From NCBI RefSeq assembly GCF_900102505.1, contig NZ_FMVT01000005.1:248001-312000 (forward strand): a stretch of 64,000 bases of DNA, read 5' to 3'. This DNA is from Paracoccus tibetensis. GTDB taxonomy: Bacteria; Pseudomonadota; Alphaproteobacteria; Rhodobacterales; Rhodobacteraceae. The stretch's first letter is position 1; the number at the start of each line of letters is the position of its first letter. Made by a program: the position numbers and the translations under genes. Shown in pieces: positions 53,801-61,943 of the stretch. The notes under the pieces are model-generated. The model worked only from the letters and a program-made list of their open reading frames with translations. It was not told where the DNA came from and made no database searches.

Positions 53801-55480
53801 ACGCGCGAGGCGGCGATGGAGGCCGCGCGCGAGCCGATGAAGGACTACCTGCGGGCCGCGGCCGGGCTGGTCAAGCAATATGCCTGGGCGTTCCCGGCCT
53901 TCAAGAAGCCCGCGGGCGTTACCGACCCGATGGCCATCGACCTGTCCACCCTCTCCGAGGACGAGCTGGAGGGAATCCTCGAATTCGCCTTCCTGCGCTA
54001 CTTCAACGACAGCGGCCTCTTCGGCACGGTGGACGAGGCCGAGGAACGGATCCGCGCGCTGCGCGCCATCGGCGTGGGCGAGATCGCCTGCCTCATCGAC
54101 TACGGCATCCCCTCGGACATGGTGCTGGAGGGGCTGGAGCGGCTGGCCGCGCTGCATGACCGGGTGAACCCCCTCGTGCAGGAGACGGGCGATTACGGCA
54201 TCGCCGCGCAGATCCGGCGCCACGGCGTGACGCACCTGCAGGCGACGCCGTCGATGGCGCGGCTGCTGCTGGAGGACGCGCCCTCGCGCGCGGCGCTGGC
54301 ACAGTTGAAGCTCGTCGCCCTCGGCGGCGAGGCGCTGAGCCCGGGCCTGCTGGCGGACCTGCGGGCGGCAAGCGGGGCGCGGGTGCTGAACATGTACGGC
54401 CCGACCGAGACGACGATCTGGTCGGCGGTGGCCGATCTTGGCACCAGCGGCGAGGATGTCTGGCTGGGCGATCCCATCGCCGGCACCAGCCTCGAGCTGC
54501 GCGACGCGGCAGGCCAGCCCGTCGCGGACGGCATCGCCGGAGAGCTGTGGATCGGCGGCGCGGGTGTCACCCGCGGCTACTGGCAGCGCGAAGCCCAGAC
54601 CGCCACGGCCTTCCCCGAGCGGCCGGAGGGGCGGCGCTACCGCACGGGCGATCTCTGCCGGTGGGACAGCACGGGGCGGCTGCGCTTCCTCGGCCGGGTG
54701 GACCAGCAGGTGAAGCTGCGCGGCTACCGGATCGAGCTGGGCGAGATCGAGGCCCGCCTCGCCCGCCTCCCCGGCGTCCGCGAAGTCGCCGTGGTCGCGC
54801 AGGCGCAGGGCGCAGGCGAGCGGCAGCTGGCCGGCTTCGTGACCGGCGAGAACCTGGACGGTACGGCGCTGCGCACGGCGCTGTCGCGGGATCTGCCGGA
54901 TTTCATGGTGCCGCTGCGGATCACGGTCCTCCAGGCGATGCCGCTGACGCCCAACCGCAAGATCGACCGCAAGGCGCTGGCCGCGGGCGATCCGGCGGTG
55001 GTGCCGCGGACCGCGCCGGCCAAGCCCGCAGCTGCGCCTGCTCCGAAGGCCGCCGCACCTGCGCCGGCCGCCCCTGCACCGGCGGCGCCGGCCGCGGCAG
55101 GCGATCTGCAGGACCGCATCGGTCAGGTCATGGCGCGCATCCTCGGGCTGCCGGCGGTGCAGCCGGGCGACAACTTCTTCGAGCTGGGCGGCCATTCGCT
55201 GCTGGCCGTGCAGCTGCACCGCACGATCCGCGACGAATTGGGCGTCACCCGCAGCTCGATCACGGACATCTTCCGCTTCCCGGTGATGCGCGATCTGGCC
55301 GCCCATCTGGGCCGCGACCGCCAGCCTGCGGCACCCGCACCCGCACCGGCACCGGCCGTCGCCTCGCCGGAAGCGCCTGCCCCCACGGCCGAGCCGGCCT
55401 CGGCCGGACCCGCCCGCGACCTGATGGCCGAGCGGCGGGCACTGCGCGCCAGGCTGAGGCCGCAAGGCACGACGCAGTGA
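50831..55480 (+). CDS. NRPS: formyltransferase - adenylation domain with inserted luciferase-like monooxygenase - PCP
   Basis: A 1549-residue synthetase starting at GTG 50831. Residues about 1-300 are a formyltransferase fold with Asn82-x-His84 (NFHDGPLPERAG) and Asp120 (GGVDEG), the catalytic triad positions of Fmt. About 320-490 resembles a reduced C-terminal half of a condensation domain, with no HHxxxDG. The A domain begins near 510 (YTSGSTGTPKG at about 670, FDISVLE at about 715), is interrupted at about 755-1110 by an FMN-dependent luciferase-like monooxygenase (MSLYYWGNDD, TPERHFHAFGGPYPNPS, GIAFASGWQPDDF), and resumes (LQATPSMARLL, NMYGPTETTIW). Specificity residues by eye, D-I-L-Q-V-L-M-I-W, resemble the glycine code. 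Carrier Ser1456 is in LGGHSLLAV, between Ala/Pro-rich linkers. No C-terminal TE. Confidence 0.92.
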   Translation: MNRLEFALIGNASLALEAARIIVGRGHSLTSFTVRDPALAAAARAQGLPVGEPAACDYLLSVANLHLVPDAVLALAWRGAVNFHDGPLPERAGLNAPVWALLDGAAEHAITWHRIAGGVDEGPVLLRVPVPVAADDTALTLNARCWEAAQRSLPDLIEMLEQGRDAGQPQPHAPLRQHMRADRPAAAGMLDLTRDAESQARLVRALDHGPYWNPMLRPRLLTPAGKVLLVGMAEPAARPAGAEGAAPGTVLEAGEDRLLIACAGGALELGGLTGQDGQPCPHGLTAGDVIPAPPREPALDETIRRAGKDETHWRARLARLAPLVIPEAAAPKAASDWTRARIVLPRPQAPGQILAAVTGALARMTGSGAFDIALSPPLPAVARPHLLGFQPLSVETEGETLAALAETLARDLAAAAARGPIMADLVARAPELSRPGVPGLALAADPADAPAGAALCLSLPETPEAEVALWWDRARLPEGAVTALTRIAEALAAADPALPLAEAPTLADGQNPRVARNDEGPGEGAPATIHEAFAAAAAARPDATALVFRDESLSYAQLDARAGRLARQLAAMGVGPGDSVGLFARRGLGLVIGALAILKAGGAYVPLDPDYPAERLAHYVSDSGAQVVLADPAIAARLPAHGARLLMLDAAGPEAEPRAASGSDLAYLIYTSGSTGTPKGVMVEHRNVINFFAGMDRSLASPEPQTWLAVTSLSFDISVLEIFWTLTRGWKVVIAGDLLASDEAEAAAGPARRQGTQMSLYYWGNDDGAGPRKYEMLLEGAKLAARHGFAAVWTPERHFHAFGGPYPNPSVTGAAVAAVAPGIGVRAGSCVAPLHHPARIAEEWAVIDNLTNGRAGIAFASGWQPDDFVLRPGNTPPANKPAMLDAIDQVRRLWKGEAVGFPRGDGSIHKVVTQPRPVSAELPVWVTTAGNPQTWREAGKLGANVLTHLLGQSIDDIKARIPDYHAALREAGHDPAHFTVTLMLHSYLADTREAAMEAAREPMKDYLRAAAGLVKQYAWAFPAFKKPAGVTDPMAIDLSTLSEDELEGILEFAFLRYFNDSGLFGTVDEAEERIRALRAIGVGEIACLIDYGIPSDMVLEGLERLAALHDRVNPLVQETGDYGIAAQIRRHGVTHLQATPSMARLLLEDAPSRAALAQLKLVALGGEALSPGLLADLRAASGARVLNMYGPTETTIWSAVADLGTSGEDVWLGDPIAGTSLELRDAAGQPVADGIAGELWIGGAGVTRGYWQREAQTATAFPERPEGRRYRTGDLCRWDSTGRLRFLGRVDQQVKLRGYRIELGEIEARLARLPGVREVAVVAQAQGAGERQLAGFVTGENLDGTALRTALSRDLPDFMVPLRITVLQAMPLTPNRKIDRKALAAGDPAVVPRTAPAKPAAAPAPKAAAPAPAAPAPAAPAAAGDLQDRIGQVMARILGLPAVQPGDNFFELGGHSLLAVQLHRTIRDELGVTRSSITDIFRFPVMRDLAAHLGRDRQPAAPAPAPAPAVASPEAPAPTAEPASAGPARDLMAERRALRARLRPQGTTQ

Positions 55481-56142
55481 TTGGCGGCGCCCTGAGGGCG
55501 CTGCTACCGGCGGGGGTGGGTCTGGGGTTGCAGCCGCTGGACGTCCCCGCCCCGCCGCTCTGGCCGGGCGAGGCCGAGGCGGTGCGGCGCGCCGTGCCGG
55601 CCCGGCAGCGCGAGTTCGCCGCCGGCCGCGCCGCCGCCCGAGTCGCCCTTCGGGACGCGGGTCTGCCCGCGGCGTCCCTGCCCGTCGGACCGGATCGGGC
55701 GCCGCTCTGGCCGGCCGGCATCTGCGGCAGCATCAGCCATGGCGGCACCCTTGCCGCGGCGCTGGCGGCGCGCAAAAGCGACTGGCCGTCGCTTGGCCTC
55801 GACCTCGAGCCGGCGCTGCCGCTGGAGGAGGAGCTTGCCGGGCTGGTGCGCGCGCCGGGTGACGACGATGGCGGCGTGCTGCCGCCTGCGCTGGCGGCCA
55901 AGCTGATCTTCAGCGCCAAGGAGGCCGCCTTCAAGGCGCAATTCCCGCTGACCGGCCTCTGGCTGGACTACACCGAGGTCGCGCTGCGCCTTGCGCCGCA
56001 GGGTTTCACGCTGACGCTTGGCAGGGCGACCCTCCACGGCCGCTGGACGCTGGCAGAGGGGCTTTTTGCGACGGTGCTGGTGATCGGCGCGGCCGAGGCC
56101 CGAGCCTTGCCGGCGCGGACGGCTCAGCTGCCGCCGGTATAG
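55477..56142 (+). CDS. Sfp-type 4'-phosphopantetheinyl transferase
   Basis: Activates carrier domains by adding phosphopantetheine from CoA. The 221-residue protein starts at GTG 55477, which overlaps the NRPS stop (GTGA). Family motifs are present: WPAGICGSISHGG (about 78-90), the magnesium-binding LGLDLEPALPL (about 106-116, Asp and Glu) and FSAKEAAFKAQFPL (about 147-160, with W/KEA core). Its position directly after the third megasynthase indicates it serves the PCP and ACP domains of this locus. The tail overlaps the convergent SGNH-like gene by 19 bases. Confidence 0.93.
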   Translation: MIGGALRALLPAGVGLGLQPLDVPAPPLWPGEAEAVRRAVPARQREFAAGRAAARVALRDAGLPAASLPVGPDRAPLWPAGICGSISHGGTLAAALAARKSDWPSLGLDLEPALPLEEELAGLVRAPGDDDGGVLPPALAAKLIFSAKEAAFKAQFPLTGLWLDYTEVALRLAPQGFTLTLGRATLHGRWTLAEGLFATVLVIGAAEARALPARTAQLPPV

Positions 56143-57059
56143 CCGGCATCGGGATAGTCCAGCAGCACCTCGTGCACCAGCTCCTTCATCCAGTCAGCCG
56201 TCGCCGCGTCGAGCGGTCCCATGCCCCCGATGCGCGCGGGCACCATGCGCGGGTCGCGGTTGTAGATCACGCCGAAATGGGCCAGCGCGATGAGGTAGGC
56301 CCCGGTCTCGTTGATGTGGATGTTGTCGCTGAAGAGATCCTCGATCCGCGTCAGCCCCGGCGCCTCCCCCGCCGCGATGGCATCATAGACGGCGGCCATG
56401 ATCAGCGGGCCCGGAATGACGAGCATGGGCGACGAGCCCTCGGGACGGTTCGCGTTCACATGGTCGGCGATCTGCTGCCAGCGCGCCATCTCCAGCGGCA
56501 GGCGCTCGCGGAAGGGGACATGCGCCTCGGGATCGTTGAACAGGTTCTCGGCATCGGGGCCGCTGGCGACGTCGATCCACGAGGCGTAGAGGATCGTCTC
56601 GGCACCTTCGCCGCCGCGCCCCCGGCTCCAGCTGTTCTCGAAGTAGCGCAGGGCATAGCCTTCGGAATCGTGCCACGGCAGCGTGTTTGCCAATGACACC
56701 CGCTCGGTCACGACCAGCACGTCGTAATCGGCAATGTCGCGCCGCGCGTCCGCATCCGCCGGATCCAGCCCGTCCTCCCACCGGATCTGCATCGGGCTGC
56801 CGGGAATGGTCGACTTGGTGATGGGCAGCGGGCGCGAGGCCGGCATCCCGAGGCCGGTCAGGAAGGCGTTCAGCATCGGCACGATCGGATCGGTCAGGGA
56901 ATGGCCCGACTGGATGACGCGCAGGGCGAAGATGTCGTCGGTCCCGTCGGCCGCCTCGGCCCGAAGGCCCGGCGCCAGAAGCGCGGCCGCAGCGGCGGCG
57001 CCGAGGAAGGCGCGGCGCCCGAGCCGCCAGCGCGTTTGGTCGATCCTGGTTCTGCTCAT
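56124..57059 (-). CDS. SGNH-hydrolase-like protein with Tat-type signal
   Basis: A 311-residue exported protein: a twin-arginine-like signal (GRRAFLGAAAAAALLAPGL, about 14-32, cleavage near AEA). The mature protein has IQSGHSLTDPIVPML near 48-62, resembling the GDS nucleophile block with His for Asp, and SDNIHINETGAYLIALAHF near 243-261, which supplies the Asp-x-x-His pair of SGNH enzymes. An ester hydrolase or acyl-modifying role on a periplasmic glycan is inferred. It has a divergent paralogue at 57203. Confidence 0.75.
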   Translation of the reverse strand: MSRTRIDQTRWRLGRRAFLGAAAAAALLAPGLRAEAADGTDDIFALRVIQSGHSLTDPIVPMLNAFLTGLGMPASRPLPITKSTIPGSPMQIRWEDGLDPADADARRDIADYDVLVVTERVSLANTLPWHDSEGYALRYFENSWSRGRGGEGAETILYASWIDVASGPDAENLFNDPEAHVPFRERLPLEMARWQQIADHVNANRPEGSSPMLVIPGPLIMAAVYDAIAAGEAPGLTRIEDLFSDNIHINETGAYLIALAHFGVIYNRDPRMVPARIGGMGPLDAATADWMKELVHEVLLDYPDAGYTGGS

Positions 57060-57202
57060 GCCTGTCCCCTTTTTTGCGTGGCGCGGAGTCTTGTCCGGTC
57101 GGGCCGGACGATCAAGGGGATTCGCAGCTGTCGTTTCGGACGGGGTGAACCGCCTTTTGATTCTTGCTACATGTCTGCACGAACTGCGGAAGGGTGCGGG
57201 AC

Positions 57203-58162
57203 ATGAATCGACGACTGGCCATCGGGGGACTTCTTCTTGCCGCGGGCGGCGCGGCCGCAGCGGCCTTCGGCTGGCGCCGCCAGCGCGGCAACCGGATGCC
57301 GGACAGCCTGGTTTTGGCGCCGCGCCCGGTGCTGGCGCCCCCGGCCGACGTCCGCGCGGTCTTCCACCTCGGCCACAGCCTTGTCGGACCGAACATGCCG
57401 GCGATGCTGGCGCAGCTGGGCGGTCACGCCTATGCCAGCCAGCTGGGCTGGGGCACGCCCCTCAAGGCGCATTGGGAGGAGGGCGAGGCGCTTGCCGGCT
57501 ACGAGCTGCACGCCAGCCCCGGTCTCAGCCCCGCCCCGGCCCGCGAGGCCTTGGCGTCGGGCGGCTTCGACACGCTGGTGCTGACCGAGATGGTCGAGAT
57601 CCGCGACGCGATCCGCTACTTCGACAGCTCCGACTACCTGGCCCGATGGGTCGCGCTGGCCCGCGAGGGCAATCCGCAGCTGCGGGTCTATCTTTACGAG
57701 ACATGGCACCGGCTGGACGATGCGGATGGCTGGCTCGAGCGGATCGAGGCCGACCTGGACGAGAACTGGCTGGGCCGTCTCATCGCCCCCGCCGAGGCCG
57801 CCGGCGCGACGGGCACGATCTACCTGATCCCGGGGGGCCAGGCGATAGCGGCGGTCGCCCGTGCGGCCGAGGCCGGCGAGCTGCCGGGCCTCACCTCGCG
57901 CGAGGACCTCTTTGCCCGCGACGATGCGGGCGGCGTGGACATGATCCACATCAACGACCTCGGGGCTTATGTCGTCGCGCTGGCGCATGACGCGGTGATC
58001 TACCAGCGCAGCCCCGTCGGCCTGCCGCATCAGCTGACGCGCGCCGACGGCAGCCCGGCCGATGCCCTGGAGCCGGAAGCCGCCCGCCGCGTCCAGGAGA
58101 TCGTCCGCGACATCGTCCAGCGCCTGCCGCAGACGGGGGTCGCGCCCGATCGGCTGGCATGA
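57203..58162 (+). CDS. SGNH-hydrolase-like protein, membrane-anchored or secreted paralogue
   Basis: A 319-residue protein homologous to the product of the divergent gene: HLGHSLVGPNMPAML near 62-76 corresponds to its nucleophile block, and DMIHINDLGAYVVALAHDAVIY near the C-terminus corresponds to its Asp-His block. The N-terminus MNRRLAIGGLLLAAGGAAAAAFG is an uncleaved anchor or signal peptide. ATG at 57203 is preceded by GGAAGGG. The pair share a 143-base promoter gap. The strong likeness and head-to-head arrangement suggest a duplicated tailoring or transfer function for the locus product. Confidence 0.75.
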   Translation: MNRRLAIGGLLLAAGGAAAAAFGWRRQRGNRMPDSLVLAPRPVLAPPADVRAVFHLGHSLVGPNMPAMLAQLGGHAYASQLGWGTPLKAHWEEGEALAGYELHASPGLSPAPAREALASGGFDTLVLTEMVEIRDAIRYFDSSDYLARWVALAREGNPQLRVYLYETWHRLDDADGWLERIEADLDENWLGRLIAPAEAAGATGTIYLIPGGQAIAAVARAAEAGELPGLTSREDLFARDDAGGVDMIHINDLGAYVVALAHDAVIYQRSPVGLPHQLTRADGSPADALEPEAARRVQEIVRDIVQRLPQTGVAPDRLA

Positions 58163-58282
58163 TCCCGCCGCTTCGCAGGCAGGGCAGGATTCCCGCCGGC
58201 GACTGAACCGGCTCGGCTTGCAGGTCCGGCCGGCTTATGCGCAAGAAAGGCCCGTGTCGCCATTTTTCCGAGTAACAACAAC

Positions 58283-59554
58283 ATGACAGCAACGCGTCCC
58301 CGAGTCCTCGCAATCGCCGAAGCGGCCAACCCGGAATGGGTCTCGGTCCCGCTGGTCGGCTGGTCCATGGCCTCGGCCCTGCGCGCGCATGCCGATGTCC
58401 ATATCGTCACCCAGACCCGCAACCGCGACGCCTTCCTGCGCGCGGGCCTGATCGAGGGGCAGGACTTCACCGCCATCGACAGCGAGGCGGTTGCCGCGCC
58501 CCTCTACCGCCTCGCCAGCCTCCTGCGCATGGGCGAGGGGAAGGGCTGGACCATGGTCACCGCCATCTCGGCGCTGGCCTATCCCTATTTCGAGCGCCAG
58601 GTCTGGCGCCAGTTCGGCGCCCGCATCAAGGCCGGCGAGTTCGACATCGTCCATCGCATCACGCCGCTTTCGCCGACCATCGCCTCGTCGCTGGCGCCCA
58701 AGGTCGCGGCGGCGGGCGTTCCCTTCGTCCTCGGCCCGCTCAACGGCGGCGTTCCCTGGCCCAAGGGCTTCGACAGCGAGCGGCGGCGCGAGCGTGAATG
58801 GCTGTCCTACATCCGCGACGCCTACCGGCTGAACCCGGCACATCGCCGGATGCTGCGCGCCGCCAGCCTGATCCTTGCCGGCTCGCGCCACACGGCCAGC
58901 GAGATCCCGGCCCGTCACCAGCACAAGGTCCGGCTGCTGCCCGAGAACGGCATCGACCCGTCCCGCTTCAACCTGACGGCGGCGCAATCCCCGGACGGTC
59001 CGCTGCGCGGCTGCTTCCTCGGCCGGCTCGTGCCCTACAAGGGGCCGGACATGCTGCTGACGGCGGCGGCGCCCCTTCTGCGCGACGGCCGGCTTGTGCT
59101 GGACATCGTCGGCGAGGGCCCCATGCGCGGCGCGCTGGAGGCGCTGGCGGCCGAGCTTGGCGTCACCGAGGCGGTCCGCTTCCACGGCAAGCTGCCCCAT
59201 CACGAGGTGCAGCAGGTGCTCGTGCAGGCGCATCTGCTGACCTTCCCCTCGATCCGCGAATTCGGCGGCGGCGTGGTGCTGGAGGCGATGGCGCTTGGCG
59301 TCGTCCCGCTGGTGGTCGATTATGCCGGCCCCGCCGATCTGGTGACGCCGGAGACGGGCCGCATGATCCCCCTCGGCACCCGCCCCGAGATCATCGCTGC
59401 CTTGGCCCGGCAGCTCGAGGCACTGGCACAAGACCGCACACCGCTGGTCCCCATGGCTGCCGCAGCCCGGCGGCGGGTCACGGAAAGCTTCACCTGGGAC
59501 AACAAGGCCGCGCAGTTGGTCGAGATGTACCGTGCGCTGATGGTGCCGACGTGA
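58283..59554 (+). CDS. glycosyltransferase family 4
   Basis: A 423-residue GT-B enzyme. The N-terminal domain begins RVLAIAEAANPEWVSVPLVGW and contains DIVHRITPLSPTIASSLA and the FVLGPLNGGVPWP motif often seen in exopolysaccharide GT4 proteins. The nucleotide-sugar domain has CFLGRLVPYKGPDMLLTAA, DIVGEGPMRGALEAL and FGGGVVLEAMALGVVPLVV. It is the last gene that clearly belongs to the exopolysaccharide locus, 120 bases after the SGNH-like gene on the same strand. Confidence 0.92.
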   Translation: MTATRPRVLAIAEAANPEWVSVPLVGWSMASALRAHADVHIVTQTRNRDAFLRAGLIEGQDFTAIDSEAVAAPLYRLASLLRMGEGKGWTMVTAISALAYPYFERQVWRQFGARIKAGEFDIVHRITPLSPTIASSLAPKVAAAGVPFVLGPLNGGVPWPKGFDSERRREREWLSYIRDAYRLNPAHRRMLRAASLILAGSRHTASEIPARHQHKVRLLPENGIDPSRFNLTAAQSPDGPLRGCFLGRLVPYKGPDMLLTAAAPLLRDGRLVLDIVGEGPMRGALEALAAELGVTEAVRFHGKLPHHEVQQVLVQAHLLTFPSIREFGGGVVLEAMALGVVPLVVDYAGPADLVTPETGRMIPLGTRPEIIAALARQLEALAQDRTPLVPMAAAARRRVTESFTWDNKAAQLVEMYRALMVPT

Positions 59555-59686
59555 GCCTCGCGCGTTCTCGATCAGGAACAGCCTGCCACTCCGGCGCCGG
59601 CGGATCGTGCCGTCTGGATCGACGCGGACTTCAAGCAGCCGCTGAGTGAAACACGTGACTGGCAGTGGTTCCAGCCACGCTTGAGG

Positions 59687-60013
59687 TCACGGCTTTGGCA
59701 GGTAGGGAATGGCACCTGCAATGTCGCTGTCGTCGATCACCCGGAAATGGCTCACCGAGCCGTCCTTCCGCGCCTGTCCGAAAGGGGCGTATTCCGGATC
59801 CTTGGCGAAGGCATGAGCCGAGGCGCGATCGGGAAACTGGATCAGCGCGATCAGTGTTTCGTCCGTCGCACTGCCCTCCAGCGTCTCGATATTGCCGCTC
59901 CGGGACAGGTAGCGCCCGCCATGCTTTGCAGCGATCTCATGAACCTTTGCAGCATAATCCGGCACCCACGCGTCGTCCGTGACCTTCACCTCGGCAATCA
60001 GGAATGCAGTCAT
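59687..60013 (-). CDS. DUF1330 family protein
   Basis: A 108-residue protein with the DUF1330 (dimeric ferredoxin-like) pattern: MTAFLIAEVKVTDDAWVPDY, RYLSRSGNIETLEG and LIALIQFPDRASAHAFAKDPEY. Small stand-alone members have no settled function. The ATG at 60013 is preceded by GGGAGGG with six bases spacing. It lies downstream of, and on the same strand as, the SnoaL-like gene. Confidence 0.88.
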   Translation of the reverse strand: MTAFLIAEVKVTDDAWVPDYAAKVHEIAAKHGGRYLSRSGNIETLEGSATDETLIALIQFPDRASAHAFAKDPEYAPFGQARKDGSVSHFRVIDDSDIAGAIPYLPKP

Positions 60014-60197
60014 GTCTCGCCCTCCCACAGACAATCTGCCGGCAGCATAGCGGCATCATCTATTCCCGGGCAATCCATCACCCTGCCGAACGGCATAGCC
60101 CTGCCCGACTGTCCGCCTCTCGTGATGGTGGCCGCGCTCGCGCCCTGCGTTCCGCCGGCGATCAGCGCGCTTGCCTCTCAGCGTCGGGCAACCGGCA

Positions 60198-60518
60198 TCA
60201 TCCGATCTCCAAACCGGAGATGCGGTCACCCTCCAGCCCGAAGGTGAAGCTCAGCACGGCGGGGCTGCCGGGAAAGTCGCCGGTCACGATTGCCCGAACG
60301 ACCGTCTTGTCGCCGGTCTGCGCGATGTTGATCGGCTCGGCGTGGTGGCGGTATTTGGCCTTGGCGGCCAGCCACCACGCGCGGATCGCCTGAGAACCGC
60401 GATGGACCTGGCCTTCGTCATGGACAACGGCAGTCGGGCCGAAGACGGCGGCAAGGGCGTTGCCGTCCTGCGGCGCGCGGGCGGTGAAATAGGTTTGGAT
60501 GGGGCGGGGCAGCTGCAT
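60198..60518 (-). CDS. SnoaL-like (NTF2-fold) protein
   Basis: A 106-residue NTF2-like alpha+beta cone protein: [21 protein letters not shown] then [20 protein letters not shown], the usual nuclear-transport-factor-2-like start, and a C-terminal strand pair ([19 protein letters not shown]). Members include isomerases and many uncharacterised proteins, so no reaction is assigned. It is divergent from the LysR regulator gene across 95 bases, a common target arrangement. Confidence 0.85.
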   Translation of the reverse strand: MQLPRPIQTYFTARAPQDGNALAAVFGPTAVVHDEGQVHRGSQAIRAWWLAAKAKYRHHAEPINIAQTGDKTVVRAIVTGDFPGSPAVLSFTFGLEGDRISGLEIG

Positions 60519-60613
60519 GTCTAGGTCCTTTCGCTACGGATAGGATCAACATAGCGCTGGACCGGCATGCGGATAATCAGGATAAAGCAGCATCTTTCGG
60601 TGACAGGATCGGG

Positions 60614-61525
60614 ATGACGGATCAGGGGCTGACGCGGTTGGAGGCGGTGCTGGCCATCGCCCGGCGCGGATCGTTCCGGGCGGCGGCGCTGGATCTGGGC
60701 ATGTCGACCACCGCGCTGTCGCATAGCATCGCGCGGCTGGAGGCCAGCCTCGGCGTGCGCTTGTTCAACCGCACCACCCGCAGCGTGTCGCTGAGCGATG
60801 CCGGCCGCGCCTTCGTCGCGCGCATCTCCCCCGCCGTCGCCGAGATCCGCGGGGCGATGGAGATGGTGCAGTCGCAACGGCTGACGCCCTCGGGCCTGCT
60901 GCGGATCAACGCCTCGGTGCAGGCGGGACGCGAGATCGCGCCGCTGGTCCTGGCCTTCCTTCGCCGTTTTCCGCAGATGCAGGTGGACCTGGTGACCGAG
61001 GGGCGGCTGGTCGACATCGTGGCCGAGGGGTTCGACCTGGGCCTCCGCCCTGCCGAGCTGGTGCCTCGCGACATGATCGCGCTCCCCCTGGGAAAGCCGC
61101 AGCGCCATGCCGTGGTCGCATCGCCCGCCTGGCTGGCAGCTCATGGCACACCCCTGACCCCGGCCGATCTGCCGTTGCACCAGTGCATCCGCGTGCGCCT
61201 GCCGAACGGCGCGCTGTTCCGCTGGTCATTCGACCGCGCCGGCGAGACGGTCCAGGTCGAGGCGCAAGGCCGCCTGACCATCGACGAGGCCGCCATCGCC
61301 CGCGCCGCCGTGCTGGACGGCGCCGGCATCGGGTTCTTCATCGAGCAGGACGTGGCAGATGACATCGCCGCCGGTCGGCTGGTCCGCCTGCTGGAGGACT
61401 GGACTCCGCCCAGGCCGGGCTTCAGCCTGTACTACCCCGGCAGACGCAACCCGTCGGCGGGGTTCAAGGCGTTTCTCGCAATGGTGCGAGAAGGGGCTGG
61501 CCAGGGTGTGGAGGACAACAACTGA
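60614..61525 (+). CDS. LysR family transcriptional regulator
   Basis: A 303-residue regulator with the N-terminal winged helix-turn-helix (about 3-62: [54 protein letters not shown]) and a C-terminal periplasmic-binding-like effector domain (about 90-295: [45 protein letters not shown]). It belongs to the CrgA-like group by eye. It is divergent from the SnoaL-like gene, which it probably controls. Confidence 0.92.
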   Translation: MTDQGLTRLEAVLAIARRGSFRAAALDLGMSTTALSHSIARLEASLGVRLFNRTTRSVSLSDAGRAFVARISPAVAEIRGAMEMVQSQRLTPSGLLRINASVQAGREIAPLVLAFLRRFPQMQVDLVTEGRLVDIVAEGFDLGLRPAELVPRDMIALPLGKPQRHAVVASPAWLAAHGTPLTPADLPLHQCIRVRLPNGALFRWSFDRAGETVQVEAQGRLTIDEAAIARAAVLDGAGIGFFIEQDVADDIAAGRLVRLLEDWTPPRPGFSLYYPGRRNPSAGFKAFLAMVREGAGQGVEDNN

Positions 61526-61943
61526 GCGCGGGGACGGCCACTGTCATGGATGTGGCGACAGCGTCAGAGGCGCGGAACACGGGTCCAGTCCTCGACCCCC
61601 TGAACGTCCGTTCTAGCGGAAAGGCTGACGCCCGGACGTCCTGCTGCGGCCCCTAGGATCGAGCCTCGGCACCTGCTGCCAAGGGGGTGACGCGCCTCGA
61701 GACGACGCCCCATATTAGCTTCATCAGCATCTTGTATCGCTCGGCCCCCCGCTCCATCTTCCAGTCGCGGGCCGGGCCCCTCTGGCAACATGGTGTTGCG
61801 ATGTCGGACCGCATCGAGCGTGCTCGATGCTGGCCCCCTGCGACCAGTGACGGCATGCGCCAGCTGGATCGGATATCTCATGCGACCTGAACTGACCTTC
61901 CTTCGCCGCCCGCGCCCGGCCACAGTCTTCGCCGGGTGCTGAC
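61526..61943. other. 418-base gap without a supportable gene
   Basis: No frame here shows a convincing protein. A minus-strand frame at 61653-61856 ends MLMKLIWGVVSRRVTPLAAG, which looks weakly protein-like, but it has no Shine-Dalgarno or family resemblance and could be a decayed gene end. No repeat or clear terminator was found. Confidence 0.5.

Noticed and set aside
50573..55465. A very long open frame on the minus strand opposite the formyltransferase-NRPS
   Set aside because: High-GC coding DNA often leaves the complementary frame open. Its translation is low-complexity Arg/Gly/Ala/His-rich with no motifs, while the plus strand encodes clear catalytic domains.
59555..59686. In-frame continuation after the last glycosyltransferase stop (reads AVWIDADFKQPLSE)
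   Set aside because: A plausible short stretch, but there is no start, no Shine-Dalgarno and no recognisable family; not enough for a gene or pseudogene call.
61526..61943. Possible remnant of a mobile element in the gap before the cation antiporter gene
   Set aside because: No inverted repeats, target-site duplication or transposase motif was found.
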